DNA of 64,000 nt from the NCBI GenBank assembly GCA_951230915.1, contig OX579635.1, positions 19,158,001-19,222,000 of the forward strand, in the 5' to 3' direction. Each line of letters opens with the position of its first letter. Positions within the stretch are counted from its first letter, which is position 1. The stretch is from Antitrichia curtipendula (lineage: Eukaryota; Streptophyta; Bryopsida; Hypnales; Leucodontaceae). The notes beneath the pieces were generated by a model. It did not search any database and was not told the DNA's origin. It was given only the letters and a program-made list of their open reading frames with translations. Positions 48,455 to 61,299 of this stretch are shown piece after piece. Both the position numbers and the translations under genes were made by a program.

Positions 48455-48530
48455 ATTACATCGAGTAATATACTTGAGCGACCCCAGACCCCAGGGGCGA
48501 AGGAAGACAAACCAGCCGTCCAGACGACTT
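48455..48530 (+). other. 5' UTR exon of the transporter gene (probable)
   Basis: A stretch without an ATG in a useful frame ends in a consensus donor ACTT/GTGAGT at 48531. The intron it opens (48531-49036) ends in TTGTGTTGCAG just before the first coding exon. The transcription start was not located. Confidence 0.5.
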
Positions 48531-49060
48531 GTGAGTAACCTTAAGCTCCTCTCGTGAAGCGTACAGACATGTTGGGGAAGCCGCAGCAGGCAGCTCGCAA
48601 GTAACATCTTGAGTCAAAGGAGCTAGGTTTTATATACTGTGAGACTAACCAGCTGATTAGCCTTCTTTCCATCAGTGTGGTCTTAGTGGTGAAGTGTGGA
48701 GCGCCTGCAAGATCAGTGCTGTCATTAAATTTTCTAGCAATCGTTCGACATTTGATCTTCCACACCTGGAGATCGACGCCAATGTATTTTTCTGTCGGCA
48801 AAACGGACTTTAATAGATTACATAAGTTTGTGCAGTTTGCAAATTGCGAAATGAGAACATTAGCACCACAAGTTGGGCCGCTGACTGTAATACCGCGGCT
48901 GTGTTGTTGAATCTCCTCATAAAATGCAGACTGGCATGCAAGAGATTTCTGGAGTTCTTATGCAAGTTTACCTTAAAATGAGAAGTGTTCAACTTCCTCT
49001 TACCTGAGAGATGCTGCTGGTGGCCTTGTGTTGCAGAAGTATAGCAATAGCGAGGGTGAT

Positions 49061-52000
49061 ATGGATATCCAAATGATACCAATGAGGTCACCTGGAGACG
49101 CCAATGTATTCTTCTATGGGCAAACCGACTCTAATAGATGATAGAAGTTTGTGCTTGCAGATTGTGAAATGAGGAATTCAGCACCAAGTGTTGGACCGCT
49201 GGTTGTAGTACCGTTTCCCTGTTGTTTTGTCTCCTCACAGAATGTACACTGTCTAGAATACACAAGTGATTTCTGGAGTTTGTATGCAAGTTTATCTTCA
49301 AATGAGAAGTGTCGACAACTTCTTCTTACCTAAGAAATGTTGCTTGTACGTGTTGCAGAGGTTCAGTAATGGCGAGGCTGATCCGGAATCACCGAATCCC
49401 CTGCATGACCAAGTTGAAGACGACGAAGTTGAGAGAACTTCCAACATGTGGATAGCATCTGCATACAATATCACAGCCATTGTCGGAGTTGGAGTGCTTG
49501 GTCTCCCACAAGCTATGGTGTTCCTTACGTGGTTCGAACCCTTGAAATTAAAGTAGATCGTACCTATTCAATTCTGAGTCATAGAGATGACCTCATCCAG
49601 TGATGCATAAGTGGTAGACAAGTCCTATCTTGGTGTGTTCAACTTGAGTTGTTGCAGGTTCTTCTCACCAGCTTGTCTGTTTCTTCTTGTGCAGGGGTCC
49701 GGGAATGATAATTCTACTCCTAACATTTTTCATCACCTACTTCACACTGAAGCAGTTGATCAAGTTACATGAATTTGAGTATAATGAGAGCGGGAGGATA
49801 AGATATGAAACCTACTACGAACTTGGGCAAAAGGCTTTTGGACCTAGAAGAGGCTTGTGGATCATTTTGCCACCGCAAATGGTTGTAGAGGTCAGTCTTG
49901 GCATTTTGTACACGGTTGCCGCTGGAGAGGCTATGAACCGCATATATGACAACTTCGCGGAATTATGCAGCCCAAAACCAATTCACATATTTGTTTGGTT
50001 TGCCGTCTTTGCTGCCATTCAAATAATCCTCTCTCTTGCGGATCACACTTTTGAATCTATAAAATGGATTGTTATTACTGCAGCAATTATGTCAATCTGG
50101 TAAGCTGTCACGAATATCACCTTTCACTAAATTAGCAAGTATAAGTGTAATACATCAATACGCTAGAAAACATAATTGCAGCATATTGATTAGTTTTCAC
50201 CTAAGAATCATTAAATTGTCATTTTGTGTATTTAAAGTAATTTCGACTACATATAATTTTGACCATTACAGTGTCCACAGGGTTGGATATTTTGTAGGTC
50301 AGGGCTGTGAAGGCTGTCAATTCAGAGGGCACTAGCATTACCTGTATATCGTGCTTGAGACTCAAGTTGTTAAGTCGTGACCCACGTTGTTATGCTCACG
50401 GATTCTTCTTCCTGTTTGGGTGCATGTTCACAGCTATTCTACGATTGCTTGGATTACGGTTGTTTCTGTTGGCGGCCCTGAAGAACAGGGGAGACACACT
50501 CCTGTTCATTACAGACTACCAGAGCATCTACTAGTGGATCATTGTGTGCCAATGTCAGATTCATCGCATCCTGATCATCTGAATCATGCAGATCTGGTGT
50601 TCAAAGCATTCAATGCTATTGGAGTTGTAGCATTTGCATATGCTGCTCACAACGTTGTCCTGGAGATTCAAAATGGAATACCGTCATCTCCTGGCGAAAG
50701 CTCCGAGGTAGAGATGATGCGTGGGGTGAAGATTGCTTATGTAGTGGTTGCAATCTGCTACCTCCCCATGGGAATTGCGTTTTACAAGACATATGGCAAT
50801 CAAATAAGCCAAAATGCATTGAGTTTCCTACAGTACCAGACAGCAGCCCCAAGAAAATTGGTTACTGCAGCCAACGTCATGTTGATTATCCACCTCATTG
50901 GAAGTTACCAGGTACTGCACGGCACTTCAACTTTGGATGTTTTCATAATTGGTTTACAAAAGTACACTTTCTCATCATTTTGGAACAGATCCCTTAGTAA
51001 TTAACCACACCGGAAATGTCTGCGTGGACATGGTCTTTCTCATTACCAAGCTTGGAGTCAGGGAGCACTGAATTTGTATTTTTTTTTCCATCACATGCAA
51101 TACAAAGATAATATTTCAGGGTCTATGACTATTATGCACATTGTATATTATTTTATATAGCTGCAGAATGTTCTTTGAATGATTATCCTCAGAAACTACA
51201 TAAACTGTTTTGAAAAATTTCTTAAAAAATAAAAAAGGCTATTATATAGTTTCAATTCTTGTAATTCATCTTACAAAGTCAGTTATATAAGTATTTGACC
51301 TTTCAACTTACCATGGAGACTCTCTAAATGGTGGTTGTTGCATCCACATTCCACAATTGACAGTTGCTTTAAAGCAATTGGTAGAAAAAAATCAATTGGT
51401 AGAGAGAATTAGTGTTAATAAAGAATTTGATGCTAATGATCTAAGTACCTATGATATATGTCATATGGTTTTGTTCTTTTAAAAAAAAACAAGTAACATG
51501 CCATTTACCTGTATTGTTTGCAGATCTTTGGGATGCCAGTATTCAAACTATTAGAATTCTGTTACAAAAGAAAGATTAAACCAAGGTTAAAGGGAAGTTC
51601 TCCATTTATCAAGAGAAGTATTCCATACCTCATCAGACCTCTCTACATAGGTAAAATAACTTACATAGTTGTTCCCTTCAACCTAACATTCTTTAGCTCT
51701 GGTCGTTTTTTTGGCCATAAAATTAATATGTGCTAAAGTTTTCTTAGGAAAAAAATTCATGATCATGTTTAACACTGATATATATTCAACATTTGTGGCA
51801 TGGCCTAAGTTAGTACCAAACTGAGGTTTAGCATCGACAATTGTCACTGAAAGTTCTGTCTGTGGGGTGCAGTTCTTACAGCAGTTCTGGCTATGATTTT
51901 CCCCTTTTTTTCTCCCCTTCTTGGTTTCTTTGGGGGCTTTGCGACCGCACCAACCACCTATTTTGTAAGTCAAGTTACCTGTAACACTGACCTTCATTTG

Positions 52001-54011
52001 AGTTAAGTATCAATCAGCATTTTGGCTTGTCTGTAGAAATGATACTTTGCATTCATGTGGCATCAATAAATTTTCTGAATTGCCTGTCTGATCATGTTTG
52101 ACACTGATATTCTGAATTTTGGTTTGAATGCAGCTGCCTTGCATAATATGGTTGAAGCTAAAAAACCCAAAGAGATGGTCAAAAGATTGGTGGTTCAATT
52201 GGGTATGTTAATCGGTTTGCACACATTTTTTTATTTTTACTGTATTGCCTGCACTTTAAAAACAGTGTGACCGACTAAGAAGCAAGTTCCACCACTATAG
52301 ATTTATCAAGGTTTGTAAGCAGATGAACTTTACCTTATTATATATTTTTTCAATGAGAAGTAGGAAGAATAAAAAAGGGCATAAAGAATAGTTAATTTAC
52401 TGTGAAACTACTCAAACTAGTGTGCCTTGTGCCGTTACCAAGTCAAAATAAAAGTAAAATTTAGTTTTCTAATTTTTTTAATTAAAAAATAATTTAGAAA
52501 ACCATAACTTTCACATTTTAGGTCTAAAACATCATGAAACAATGACCGTGCAACCCTCGTCATAGAGAACTTTCCGATGGTACCAAGAATGTGACCAGAG
52601 GACATGTGGTTCCAAAGATCTCAATGTAACAAACAATACAAACAATCTAATTTAATTTTAAAATAAAACTAGTTTGTCATTGCCATAGACAAAATAAGAG
52701 TAAAAATAACTTTCTAATTTTTTACTTTAGAAAAACTTTGAAATTCAATAAATTTAACATTGTAGTGTGATAGGTTGCATTCTTGGTACAAATAAAATGC
52801 TTTATAGAGTGCAAAGGTTATGTTTTGTGGCCTTTGGACATGTGATGTGAAAGTTATGATTTTTCAAAAATTGAAGACAATTATGTTTTAACCTGTTTTT
52901 AACCATTTCGAGTTTCAACCGACGGTTTGATGAAAATAAAAAATAATTTAAATCAATTTTTGATTCATAAAAAACTTTGAAATTTAATAACTTTCACACC
53001 ATTTGTCCCAATGCCACAAAACAAAGTCTGTGCACCCCTCCATGTAAAGAGCTTTCAAGCGGTACCAAGAGCGCCACTGGACACCTCAGGGTTTGTTAGA
53101 TCTCAACGTATGAGCGTATCAAACAAAACAAAACAAACAACCTACCTTACGGTATAGATAATTTAAATCAAACATGCTAAAAGTTTGTTTTTATTGTTAC
53201 ATACATATACATGTACATATGTAGATCTATTTACTTCATTTTCTATTTCTTTTATTTTTTTAATTTTGGGATAGGTAAAGCAAATGGATAAGGATTGAAG
53301 GACATTTCCAATGTAATGAGGATAAATTCATTACCAAAAATGTGCTATTATTGCACAAATTTTAGCTGGATTTGCATGCTAATTGTAGGTTTTGTATTTG
53401 TGATTGACCTTTATTTATTTAATTTTGTTGAATTAAGTTCAACAAAAAAGTATGAAATTCATTAATTTTGGCCTTATAATTTAATTCTAATATAACATAT
53501 TTTAGCAAGCCTTAAATAGTCACCCTAGACTAAAGAAGTTGACCTAACTTTTTCATACAATATCTACATAATATGTTTTAAAGTGTCTTGAAATTTTTTC
53601 TTATAGATATGATTAAATCAAAATTTTATAATTTATTAATAATAATCATGCTCAATTGGCTTAAAGTCATAGTTTAAAAGTGTTGCTACCTTGAAGGTGA
53701 CTCACCCGAATTGCTAAAGAATGCTAAGTTACTAATTGGATTTAATTTCTTAATTGACGGTCTTGCAGATCTGTATTGTACTTGGTGTCCTCCTAATGAT
53801 TGTTGCAAGTATTGGAGGAGCTTACGTCCTTATAAAGGAGTCCTTGGGTGATAAGTACAGACTTTGGACAAGTGATTGGCGGAATTCTACACTTTATTTG
53901 ACAAACAATGGGAATAATCCTTCACTTTTTCCACCCAACACTTGGCAAAACTCCACACTTCAATCTCGATGTGGCAATACTATACTCAACAACACTTGTC
54001 ATACCCTATGA
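49061..54011 (+). CDS. Lysine/histidine transporter (LHT)-type amino acid permease
   Basis: LHT proteins are plasma-membrane proton/amino acid symporters of the AAAP family. Eight coding exons keep phase throughout: 49061-49086, 49361-49531, 49695-50099, 50434-50911, 51524-51650, 51873-51964, 52134-52202 and 53769-54011, giving about 536 residues. Family landmarks in order: TM1 ITAIVGVGVLGLPQAM then WGPG; YYELGQKAFG; AIMSI-CYSTIAW across an exon junction; AFAYAAHNVVLEIQ; MMRGVKIAYVVVAICYLP; IIHLIGSYQ-IFGMPVF; FFGGFATAPTTYFLPCIIW. The ATG at 49061 was chosen because exon 1 (donor GAG/GTCACC) joins in frame to the acceptor at 49359-49360; exon 1 itself begins at 49037. The protein is longer than the usual 440-450: about 28 extra residues lie before ADLVFKAFNAIG in exon 4, and about 45 extra follow the last membrane helix. 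It is probably functional, but the additions could be unspliced or decayed sequence. Confidence 0.85.
49087..49360 (+). repeat. 5' module of the transporter gene, third partial copy (intron 1)
   Basis: This coding-region intron is itself a shortened copy of the module at 48455-49036: GCCAATGTATT, GGCAAAC-GACT, TAATAGAT, TTGTGAAATGAG, AGCACCA, TGGACCGCTG, and TTGCAG at the 3' end. The exons that follow the two introns (49037 and 49361) also resemble each other: TATAGCAATAGCGAGGGTGAT versus TTCAGTAATGGCGAGGCTGAT. Confidence 0.75.
52440..53140 (-). repeat. Two copies of a dispersed repeat inside transporter intron 7
   Basis: About 52480-52660 and 52960-53140 are direct copies of one another and inverted relative to 27060-27610. 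Shared blocks: ATAACTTTCACA, ACCAAGARYGYSAC, AGATCTCAAYGTA and a CAAAACAAAC tail. They make this intron (52203-53768) the longest of the gene. Confidence 0.55.
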
Positions 54012-54199
54012 TACCTCGTGATTTTTACTCGCTCCTAACCAGGGCTTTCTTTTTGGGCAAAATTTTGCCAGACTGTCAGAAATTTGACCTATCTGGCTTC
54101 ATCCCTCCAAAAACTAGCCTCTCCAGTGAAGCCAACAAGGGGGACACAAGTCCAAAAGAAAAGCCCTGCTCCTAACTGCCTCCAAGGCAATCTGCCACG

Positions 54200-54400
54200 C
54201 CTTTGGGTGCTATTGGTCTCGTTTCTTGCTTTGCCAACCTTGCCGTCTGGTGTTCCTTATTTTTTTTAGTTTGTTAGCCGCCCGGCCTTTGGGTGCTTAT
54301 TTCTCTTCAAGTGTTTAATATCTGCCTTCCGGCGTTGTTCCTCCCCCCCACCCTTGAGTGTTTCACCGCCTTCGGGCATTATCAGTAAAAACCACCCTTG
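54200..54400 (+). repeat. Degenerate short repeats, possibly a LINE 3' end
   Basis: About six variants of GCCTTTGGGTGCTT follow each other (GCCGTCTGGTGTTC, GCCTTCCGGCGTTG, CCCTTGAGTGTTTC, GCCTTCGGGCATTA), ending in ATTATCAGTAAAAACC. CCTTTGGGC-type motifs before an A-rich end are common in plant LINE 3' tails. No coding part was found next to it, so this is tentative. Confidence 0.35.
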
Positions 54401-54629
54401 AACAAGTTTTATCATACCCCATGATGTTAATTACATAAGATTTTTAAGTTGCACTATGAGTTTTTTTCTAAACTCGCATGTACTCTGAACTTTTTCATAA
54501 GCTTTAGTCTACATTAGATGGCATAAGAAACAATTTCATTTCATTGTGGCTAGGCACATCGATTTGTAAAGTTTCATGGAAGTAAAATTGTCTGTGACAT
54601 CTGTTTTGTTGAGAATTGCATTCTGCTCT

Positions 54630-55735
54630 GGTTAAACCGGCTTAAAAGTTCCTTGAGTATGTTTTCACCATAAACACTCCAAAACTGCCATTTATAGTAC
54701 AAGTACCAAATTTTGGACAAAAAACATTTTAGACACCCAAAAATCAAAGGATCTTGTAGTACGTTGGTTTGAGAACATGCGGAAAAAATTTCAGAAATTC
54801 CCACCGCATGGATTGCAAGATATTAGCGTTTGAAGTGACAAAAAAACTTCTTTGGGCCCTCCAAAAAACCAAGATATAAGTAGAAGGCCCAATTTTGGAG
54901 GCCCAATTTTTTTTTTTGGAGGGCCCAAATTTTAATAATTTAGTTATGGAATTGAAAAATGTCAATTCCAATGGTTGCAATGTTGTAATAAAAAATTTAC
55001 ATCTTATGATTTTATTTTTTCAAAAATAATTGAAAACTGAGTAAAATAAAGGATTTCAATTATTTTTTTTTCAAGAGTAGAGAATCCATAACTGCCCGCA
55101 AACTAAAACTCCTCATAACTTTTGACTCCTTGATCAAAATCAAATGATTCAAAGCTTCCATGTACAGGAAAAAAATAGTAAGTAGAAAGAAGTAGAGAAT
55201 GATTTAAAATACTAACTTGTTAACAATTTATTTATGGAATTGAAAAAGCCAATCCCAATAGTTGCAATGTTATAATAAACAATCTACACCTAATATTTTT
55301 ATTTTTTTCCAAAAACATTTAAAACTGAGTGAAAGAAAGGACTTCAAAGTTTGTTTCAGAGTAGAGATTCTATAACTACCCATAAACTACCACAAACTAG
55401 AACTCCTCATAATATTTGACTCATTGTTTAAAATAGAATGATTCAAAGCTTTTCATGTAGATGTAAATCTAAAGAATCAATTTCACATTTTTTTTTTTTT
55501 AAAAGTGATTTTTATAGAAGTTTTTTTTGTTGCCTACACTATTTGCCGAGCAATGAAAACTACATATCATGCAATAACTTTTGAACCATCTAGACAAAAG
55601 TTATGAAAATTGTTGGGCTTTAAAGCTACTCCTTAGGTAAATGTCGAGTGAAAATTTCAAAAAAAAAAAAAAAAAATCCATTTGTAGTGAGTTGCCCAAA
55701 ATCAGTATGTTGTCAAAAAATGCAGTTCAGGGTTC
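54630..55735 (+). repeat. Single-arm copy of the foldback family
   Basis: This runs parallel to 12970-13828, with CAAAACTGCCATTT, GACAAGTACCAAAT-like, AGGATCTTGTAGTA, ATTGCAAGATATTAG, AGTAAGTAGAAAGAAGTAGA and AACTAC-CRCAAACTA in the same order. It also contains an internal duplication, with the CTACCCATAAACTA-type block at about 55090 and 55375. Confidence 0.65.
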
Positions 55736-57539
55736 GCGGGGGTAATTTTTCTTGAGCTATGTTTTTTCAGCATTTCAAAATTTCTGTAAAAACATCAATG
55801 ATGATCCACTCTGAATTTTTGTAGCACGCTCTTATAGGCTCTAAAAAAGCATTTGTATTATGTTCCTTGAAGATTGAATATACCAAACTGTCTTGTAGCC
55901 TAGACCTGTGATCGCCCAATAGAGCTAAAAATGAAATCACCTTCCTTACCCGTGGTCGCCTATGGACCCGAGGTTACCCACCCAAAACTCTAACCCGCGC
56001 TTGTCCTGGACCTTGAACCCACACTTGCCAAAAAATTCGGACCTATAGTTGCCCTACCTTGAACCATATGCATCCCCACCCGTAGTCACCCAAGCTAACA
56101 TGTTTTTGACAGTCAAAAGAGCCGCCACATGGGTCAAATTTGTTTTATTGTGGGGTAAAACAATTTGAAACCCTAATTTTTGTTTAATGCTTATGGACAA
56201 GCTTATTTGATACATTGTCCGTTAGACATGCGATGTCGCCTGTCCAACACGTCACTGAAACCCAAATATGTATCCAACAAGACAACTCTAAATTCACCTT
56301 ATTATTTCTTGAGAATTTTCATCATTTGTGGTAGAAATACCATTTGTCCAACTTTGGCTTGTCTAAGCTTATTTAAGTCCAAAAAATACCAAGTTGGCTT
56401 CCTTTCTTTCTGCTTGAATTTGCTTGAGTTTGTCCTTGATTTATGCTAGTTTGTTTAGAACCACAAAACCTTAGTTATAGTCCCTTTGTTTTTAGTTTGC
56501 TAAGAAAACATTCCCCAAAACCCAAAAACATTAGAGTTAGATAGAATTTGCTTCCAGAAACATTAGAATTTAGAAGTGTTGTGAGCTATTAAGTGTGGGA
56601 GAAAATTCCCCCAAACCAAAAATATTAGAAGTTAGAATTGTTATGATTACTTGATTTGTTAGAACACCTCAAAATTTCAAAGATTAGAGTTTAGTTAGCA
56701 ACTAAGGTAGGAGGCTGTTAAAGCAACCCTTTAAAAGCTGATTGCATTTTTAGGGAAGTTAAACTTCTTGAAACAATTTTCAGTAAAGTTTACTAGGAAG
56801 AAAATTGGAATTGGCACTCAATCCAAGTTGTTTCATATTTTTTGGACCTTCGTGGAATTAGTTACAAATTTTTGAAGTTAAAATGCAGTGGTTTCTAAAA
56901 ACGACCCTCTCCTAAAATGTATAATGTTGGTACATTGAAGAAAGCAGAATGTACCTCTGTGTTAGAGGTCGCTTTTAGAGCCAGGTTGTGTTTAGAGACA
57001 CCTACCTTAGTACACAAATCCAAGTACGATCAGCAGGTCCTAAGGTTGTCCATTGAGGTCCCAAGACTGTAGATTGAGGTCCCGAAACCGTGGTGAAGTC
57101 TCGACTGAGTTCTGGTTCATTGGGACTGAAATTTGACCTGGGGACTGCAACTTGACTTGGGTTTCAGAATTCCAAGGACTACTCGGTTCTTGCAATCTCA
57201 TCTTTGGGTTTGAACTTGGGTTCCACAGGCTCGAGGTGATCTGTGAAAGTTCATTGTCCAGGGACTATAGGAGAAGGCTCGAAAACAGTTCGGGCATTTA
57301 GAACCGCCCCTATAGGAGTGTCCAAAACAGTGCACATGGGATGTAGAAATAGAAATTACTTCATGTGGTGAGAAACTGCAAACCCATGTGTGTGATTTTA
57401 GGCTATTGAACAGGTGACATGGTTCATCATCATGTGTGATTTTACTCATAATAAAGACCTGAATTTGGTGAGTTCTGCAGAATGACTTTGAAATGTCAAA
57501 AAATAGTAAGAAAAATTGCAAAAACACATCTGAGGCTGA
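55736..57539. other. Intergenic DNA, no recognised gene
   Basis: About 56810-56995 resembles the flank and hairpin at 35135-35339. 55890-56060 is a C-rich stretch of CC-ACCC-type motifs (CCCGTGGTCGCC, CCCGCGCTTGTCC). Frames here have no family resemblance. Confidence 0.4.
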
Positions 57540-58340
57540 ACCTCCTTCTATTAAAATGCTTCTCAGTCACTCATAACTTCTTGGATTGACGTGAAATTTT
57601 AACCACACAAACTAGACTAGTATGCGCAACTTTTCCAAAAATTTTAATTAAAAACGGACATTGTATGAAGAAGAAACAAGCCGCCAAAGTACACTGTAAT
57701 CCAAAAATGTCGGGATTTTAAACTTTGAATTGCTCCCAAACATTCAAAACATTTTGGATTGACATGAAAATCTTACTACAACAACTAGACTTCAAGGGAA
57801 ACATAACCCAACAAATTTTATTGAAAAATAACATTCGATGAAGAAGATACAAGCCCCCAAAGTTTCAGCCATCAAATGTAGTTTTGTGGACTCAAATTGA
57901 ACCTGTGAGCTTTGATTGGCTTCCAGAAAATCATTACATCTTGTATTGATCTGAAAATTTTAACACACAAACTAGAAGAGAGAACGCAAATTTTCCAATA
58001 ATTTTTTATTGAATTCGGACATCATATGCAAAAGTTACAGCACTCTGAATTGGATTTGAAACTATGTGAAGAAACCCTGGGGTGTTTAGCAATTACAATA
58101 AATTTTGATTTACAATCGGGAGTGAATTGAATGGAAACGTACAGTGGATCATTCTTGGAATCATTGTTTCCATTTAAAGGCATGGTTAGGATCATTCTTA
58201 AACTCATTGACTCCATTCAATGGCAAGTTTTGATTGATTACAGTTGCACCTATGAGCATTAATAGGGACTTATGCACCTTTGACTTTGAAAAATCATATC
58301 TTATTCATTTCAAGTCAGAAAATTAAAATTAAATTTTTTA
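57540..58340 (+). repeat. Tandem repeat, units about 175-190 bp
   Basis: Three clear units start near 57566, 57741 and 57932. Each carries an AACTTCTTGGATTGACGTGAAA-like box, then AACTAGAC, a TTTTATTGAA block and GACATYRTATGAAGAAG. A fourth, weaker unit may begin near 58295. Confidence 0.55.
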
Positions 58341-60737
58341 CAGTTGTGTTTCTCATTTCTCTTTCTCCCACAAAAATTAAGAAAAACTTTGGGTCCACCC
58401 ATTTTTGTAGAGAGGTTTTTTTTGCCTTAGATGAGCGCTTTCTGAGCCTTCTACCTTACTCAAGTTCTACATTTTTGGCTTTCTCTCATTTAAAATCTCT
58501 GAAGTGTTGGATGCTACAATTTGGGTTTGATATTATATGATTTCCAAAATCATTCACAACTAAATCAACAACACATCAACGAAGTAACAAGGGTGCAGAA
58601 GTAGGAGCAAAAAAATAGAAGACAAAAGGATACAAGCAAAATGAAGTAATCAAGCCTTTGGAACTTAAGAACTAAAGTGTTAGGAGAGCATAGGAGTTGA
58701 AGGGACAAAGAAGATGAAGAACCAAATCTCAAGAGATATTTAGGAGAATATCTACTACATTTAATAACGTTTGACTAAAATATTTGTTTTAAAAATTAGT
58801 TTCCTTTTATTATTCACAAATTTGGTTGTTTGTCATTAATTGTGATTCCATTGGCAATTAGTTGGTTTAATTTTTGTTTAATTTTTGTTTTATCAGGCCT
58901 AATAAGCCAAATGGGAGGAAAAAAATTAAAAAAATAAATCTTTAGAATAATAGAAAAAAAACTAATAAACTAATGAATGAAGAATTAATTAACTATTCAT
59001 TAGAATTAGGTAATTTAACAAAATTCTAGTAAGTTAGTTGAAATTAATTCAAAAATTGAAGGAATTAACAAGACAAGCGGGAATAAGGCTGTGTAAATCC
59101 ATTTTATTTGGGAATTAGAAAACACCTAGTATTCAATTTAGTTCTTAAAGTTTGAAGGAATTTATTTAGAATACTTTAAAACTGACAAAGCTTTGGAGGA
59201 ATTAGTCTAGGAAAGATTAGAAAGGTAGATTTTCAAAAGATTTTGAAAGGCCAATTCTTCATCAATTAGGACAAACTAAACTTATACATGATGGAAGATG
59301 ATGGGTTCTACAAGACCATCATGCTTGTTATCTATGACGATGAGACCGTGTCGGCCATTGATACCAAGGTATGTTAGTCTTACCTTTTCATTTTGATTTT
59401 TGAAATTACTTAGAATTAGAATTAGGAAAACAGAAGTTAACTTTAATTTAGAGTCTTTAAAATTAATTTAAAATTTAGAATACAATAGGTAATTTCTAAG
59501 GATTCCAAAAAACGTCTCACACTTAAAAAATAAACAAAAAACAAGAAAGTTACAAGTAATGGAACTTTAGTAATAAAATTGGATGAGAATTTAGTAATTT
59601 CATCTAAAGGAATCTAAAAGGAATCCAAAAAAGAATTTAAGAATCTAGATTAAAATTTTTAGGTTAAGGTAGAAGTTATTTTATCCCTTTAGATTAAAAG
59701 TAATTTGTGAAAGAAGTTTTAACTTACTAATTAAAGATAAAACTTCACCCATTGATAAAATTTTCCATAGGAAAGGTTTGTTTTTTGTGTCTTACCTTGT
59801 TGGAAAGGTAATTTCTTGCTGTGTTGCTCAAATATTTAAAATCCTTAAAAATAGTAATTTCAAAATAATAAATTAGAATTAGGACTAATTAAGGAGTAAT
59901 TAGAAACCAACAATTAAAGAATCATTAAGAAATATTTTAAAATCAAAATAAATTAGGAAATCTTGAAGGATTCTAAAATTTACTTTTACTTTAAAATACT
60001 TTATTTTGAAGGATAAAAGCTCGGATGAAGTTTGGATCTAATTTTGGATGAAATTCTCTAGTTTGGGTTTAAATTGGATTTAATCTTAAGAATTTAGTAG
60101 TTGAATAATTAAAAATTCAGTCGTAAAGTTTGAAATTATTTTGAATTCATTTGCTATTTTAGTTTAATGGATGAAGTCTTTTAAGATAAATTAGGGCTCA
60201 AAACTTATTCTTTAATAACTTTCAGCAGGAATCCTAGAATTCAACTTGCTTTACCAGTTTGAAAAGAGGAAGTTGTATTCTATCAGTTTGCTTAAACAAA
60301 ATTTTAGTTTAGATTAGATTTTGTTTTTCCTTCATAGTTTGATTTAACCACCAAAGTTCTAACCTTTTAACAATTAATGTGTTTTGGAAGAATTTGAATT
60401 TGATAGAATTAACATAAACAAAGTGTTCATTGCTTCAAAGGCTAAGAACTAGAGTAGGATATACACACCCAAGAGTAATTTCCGTTCACAAGCCGCTAGA
60501 ACTTGTGTGCAACTTTCTGACTCAAGGGTGGAGTTAGAAACACTTACAGCAACACACTCTAATATTTATTCTACTAATTTTTGGCATGGTGCAATGCTCA
60601 ATCTTGTGGAAGCAATTTTTTGCAACCAGCTCTAGCCTCTCTAACCTTGGCTAATCCCATCAAAATTATCCCCCCTTGTATCATGAAGCACCACATACAA
60701 GATCAATCCGTAGTTTTAATACAAATCCCAAGTACTC
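58341..60737. other. AT-rich intergenic DNA with one possible orphan exon
   Basis: Mostly A/T-rich without elements. 59290-59369 (plus) reads openly from ATG (MMEDDGFYKTIMLV, ending in IDTK) to a good donor AAG/GTATGTTAG. No partner exon or family was recognised. Confidence 0.35.
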
Positions 60738-61294
60738 GGGGGGGTCACTCAATGTATTCTTCAGACATCGCATGTAATCAAGTAAATTTTCTATTCCTAT
60801 TTACTTTTTAATAAATTTTGATTTAGCTCCAAATTTTTGGGTGTTGTTACATGATCAATATATCTTTTATATAAAAAAAAAAATTAGGATTCAATTGAAT
60901 TCAACAAGATATCCAAATGTACAATTAAAGATTGTGCTAGAATGATTGTATTTTCACTTCAATATTTATTAAACTTGTATCCTACTTTGGTATGCATAAA
61001 CTTTAACCAAGACTTCATTTATTGGAAAATTAAAAATGATTTAAAAAATGTTATTTATCATATAAAATAGGGGATTGAAATTTTTTTCCAACTATATAGT
61101 GTATTTATCTTTTTACAAATTTATAAGTAATTATTTCAAATAAAGAAAAATTTCAAAAATTCACATTACAAACTTCCAATATAATAAAATATACTATAAT
61201 TGTTTCAAATTATTTAAATTATTTTTTACCATATAAGATAGGGGATCAAAGATTTTGTTTGTACGTTCCAAAGAATACATTGAGTGACCCCCCC
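60738..61294. mobile_element. MITE-like element with perfect 24-bp terminal repeats
   Basis: 60738-60761 and 61271-61294 are perfect inverted copies beginning with seven Gs followed by TCACTCAATGTATTC. The 557-bp element is AT-rich inside and non-coding. No unambiguous target duplication is visible, so the superfamily is open. Confidence 0.75.
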
Positions 61295-61299
61295 AAGCC

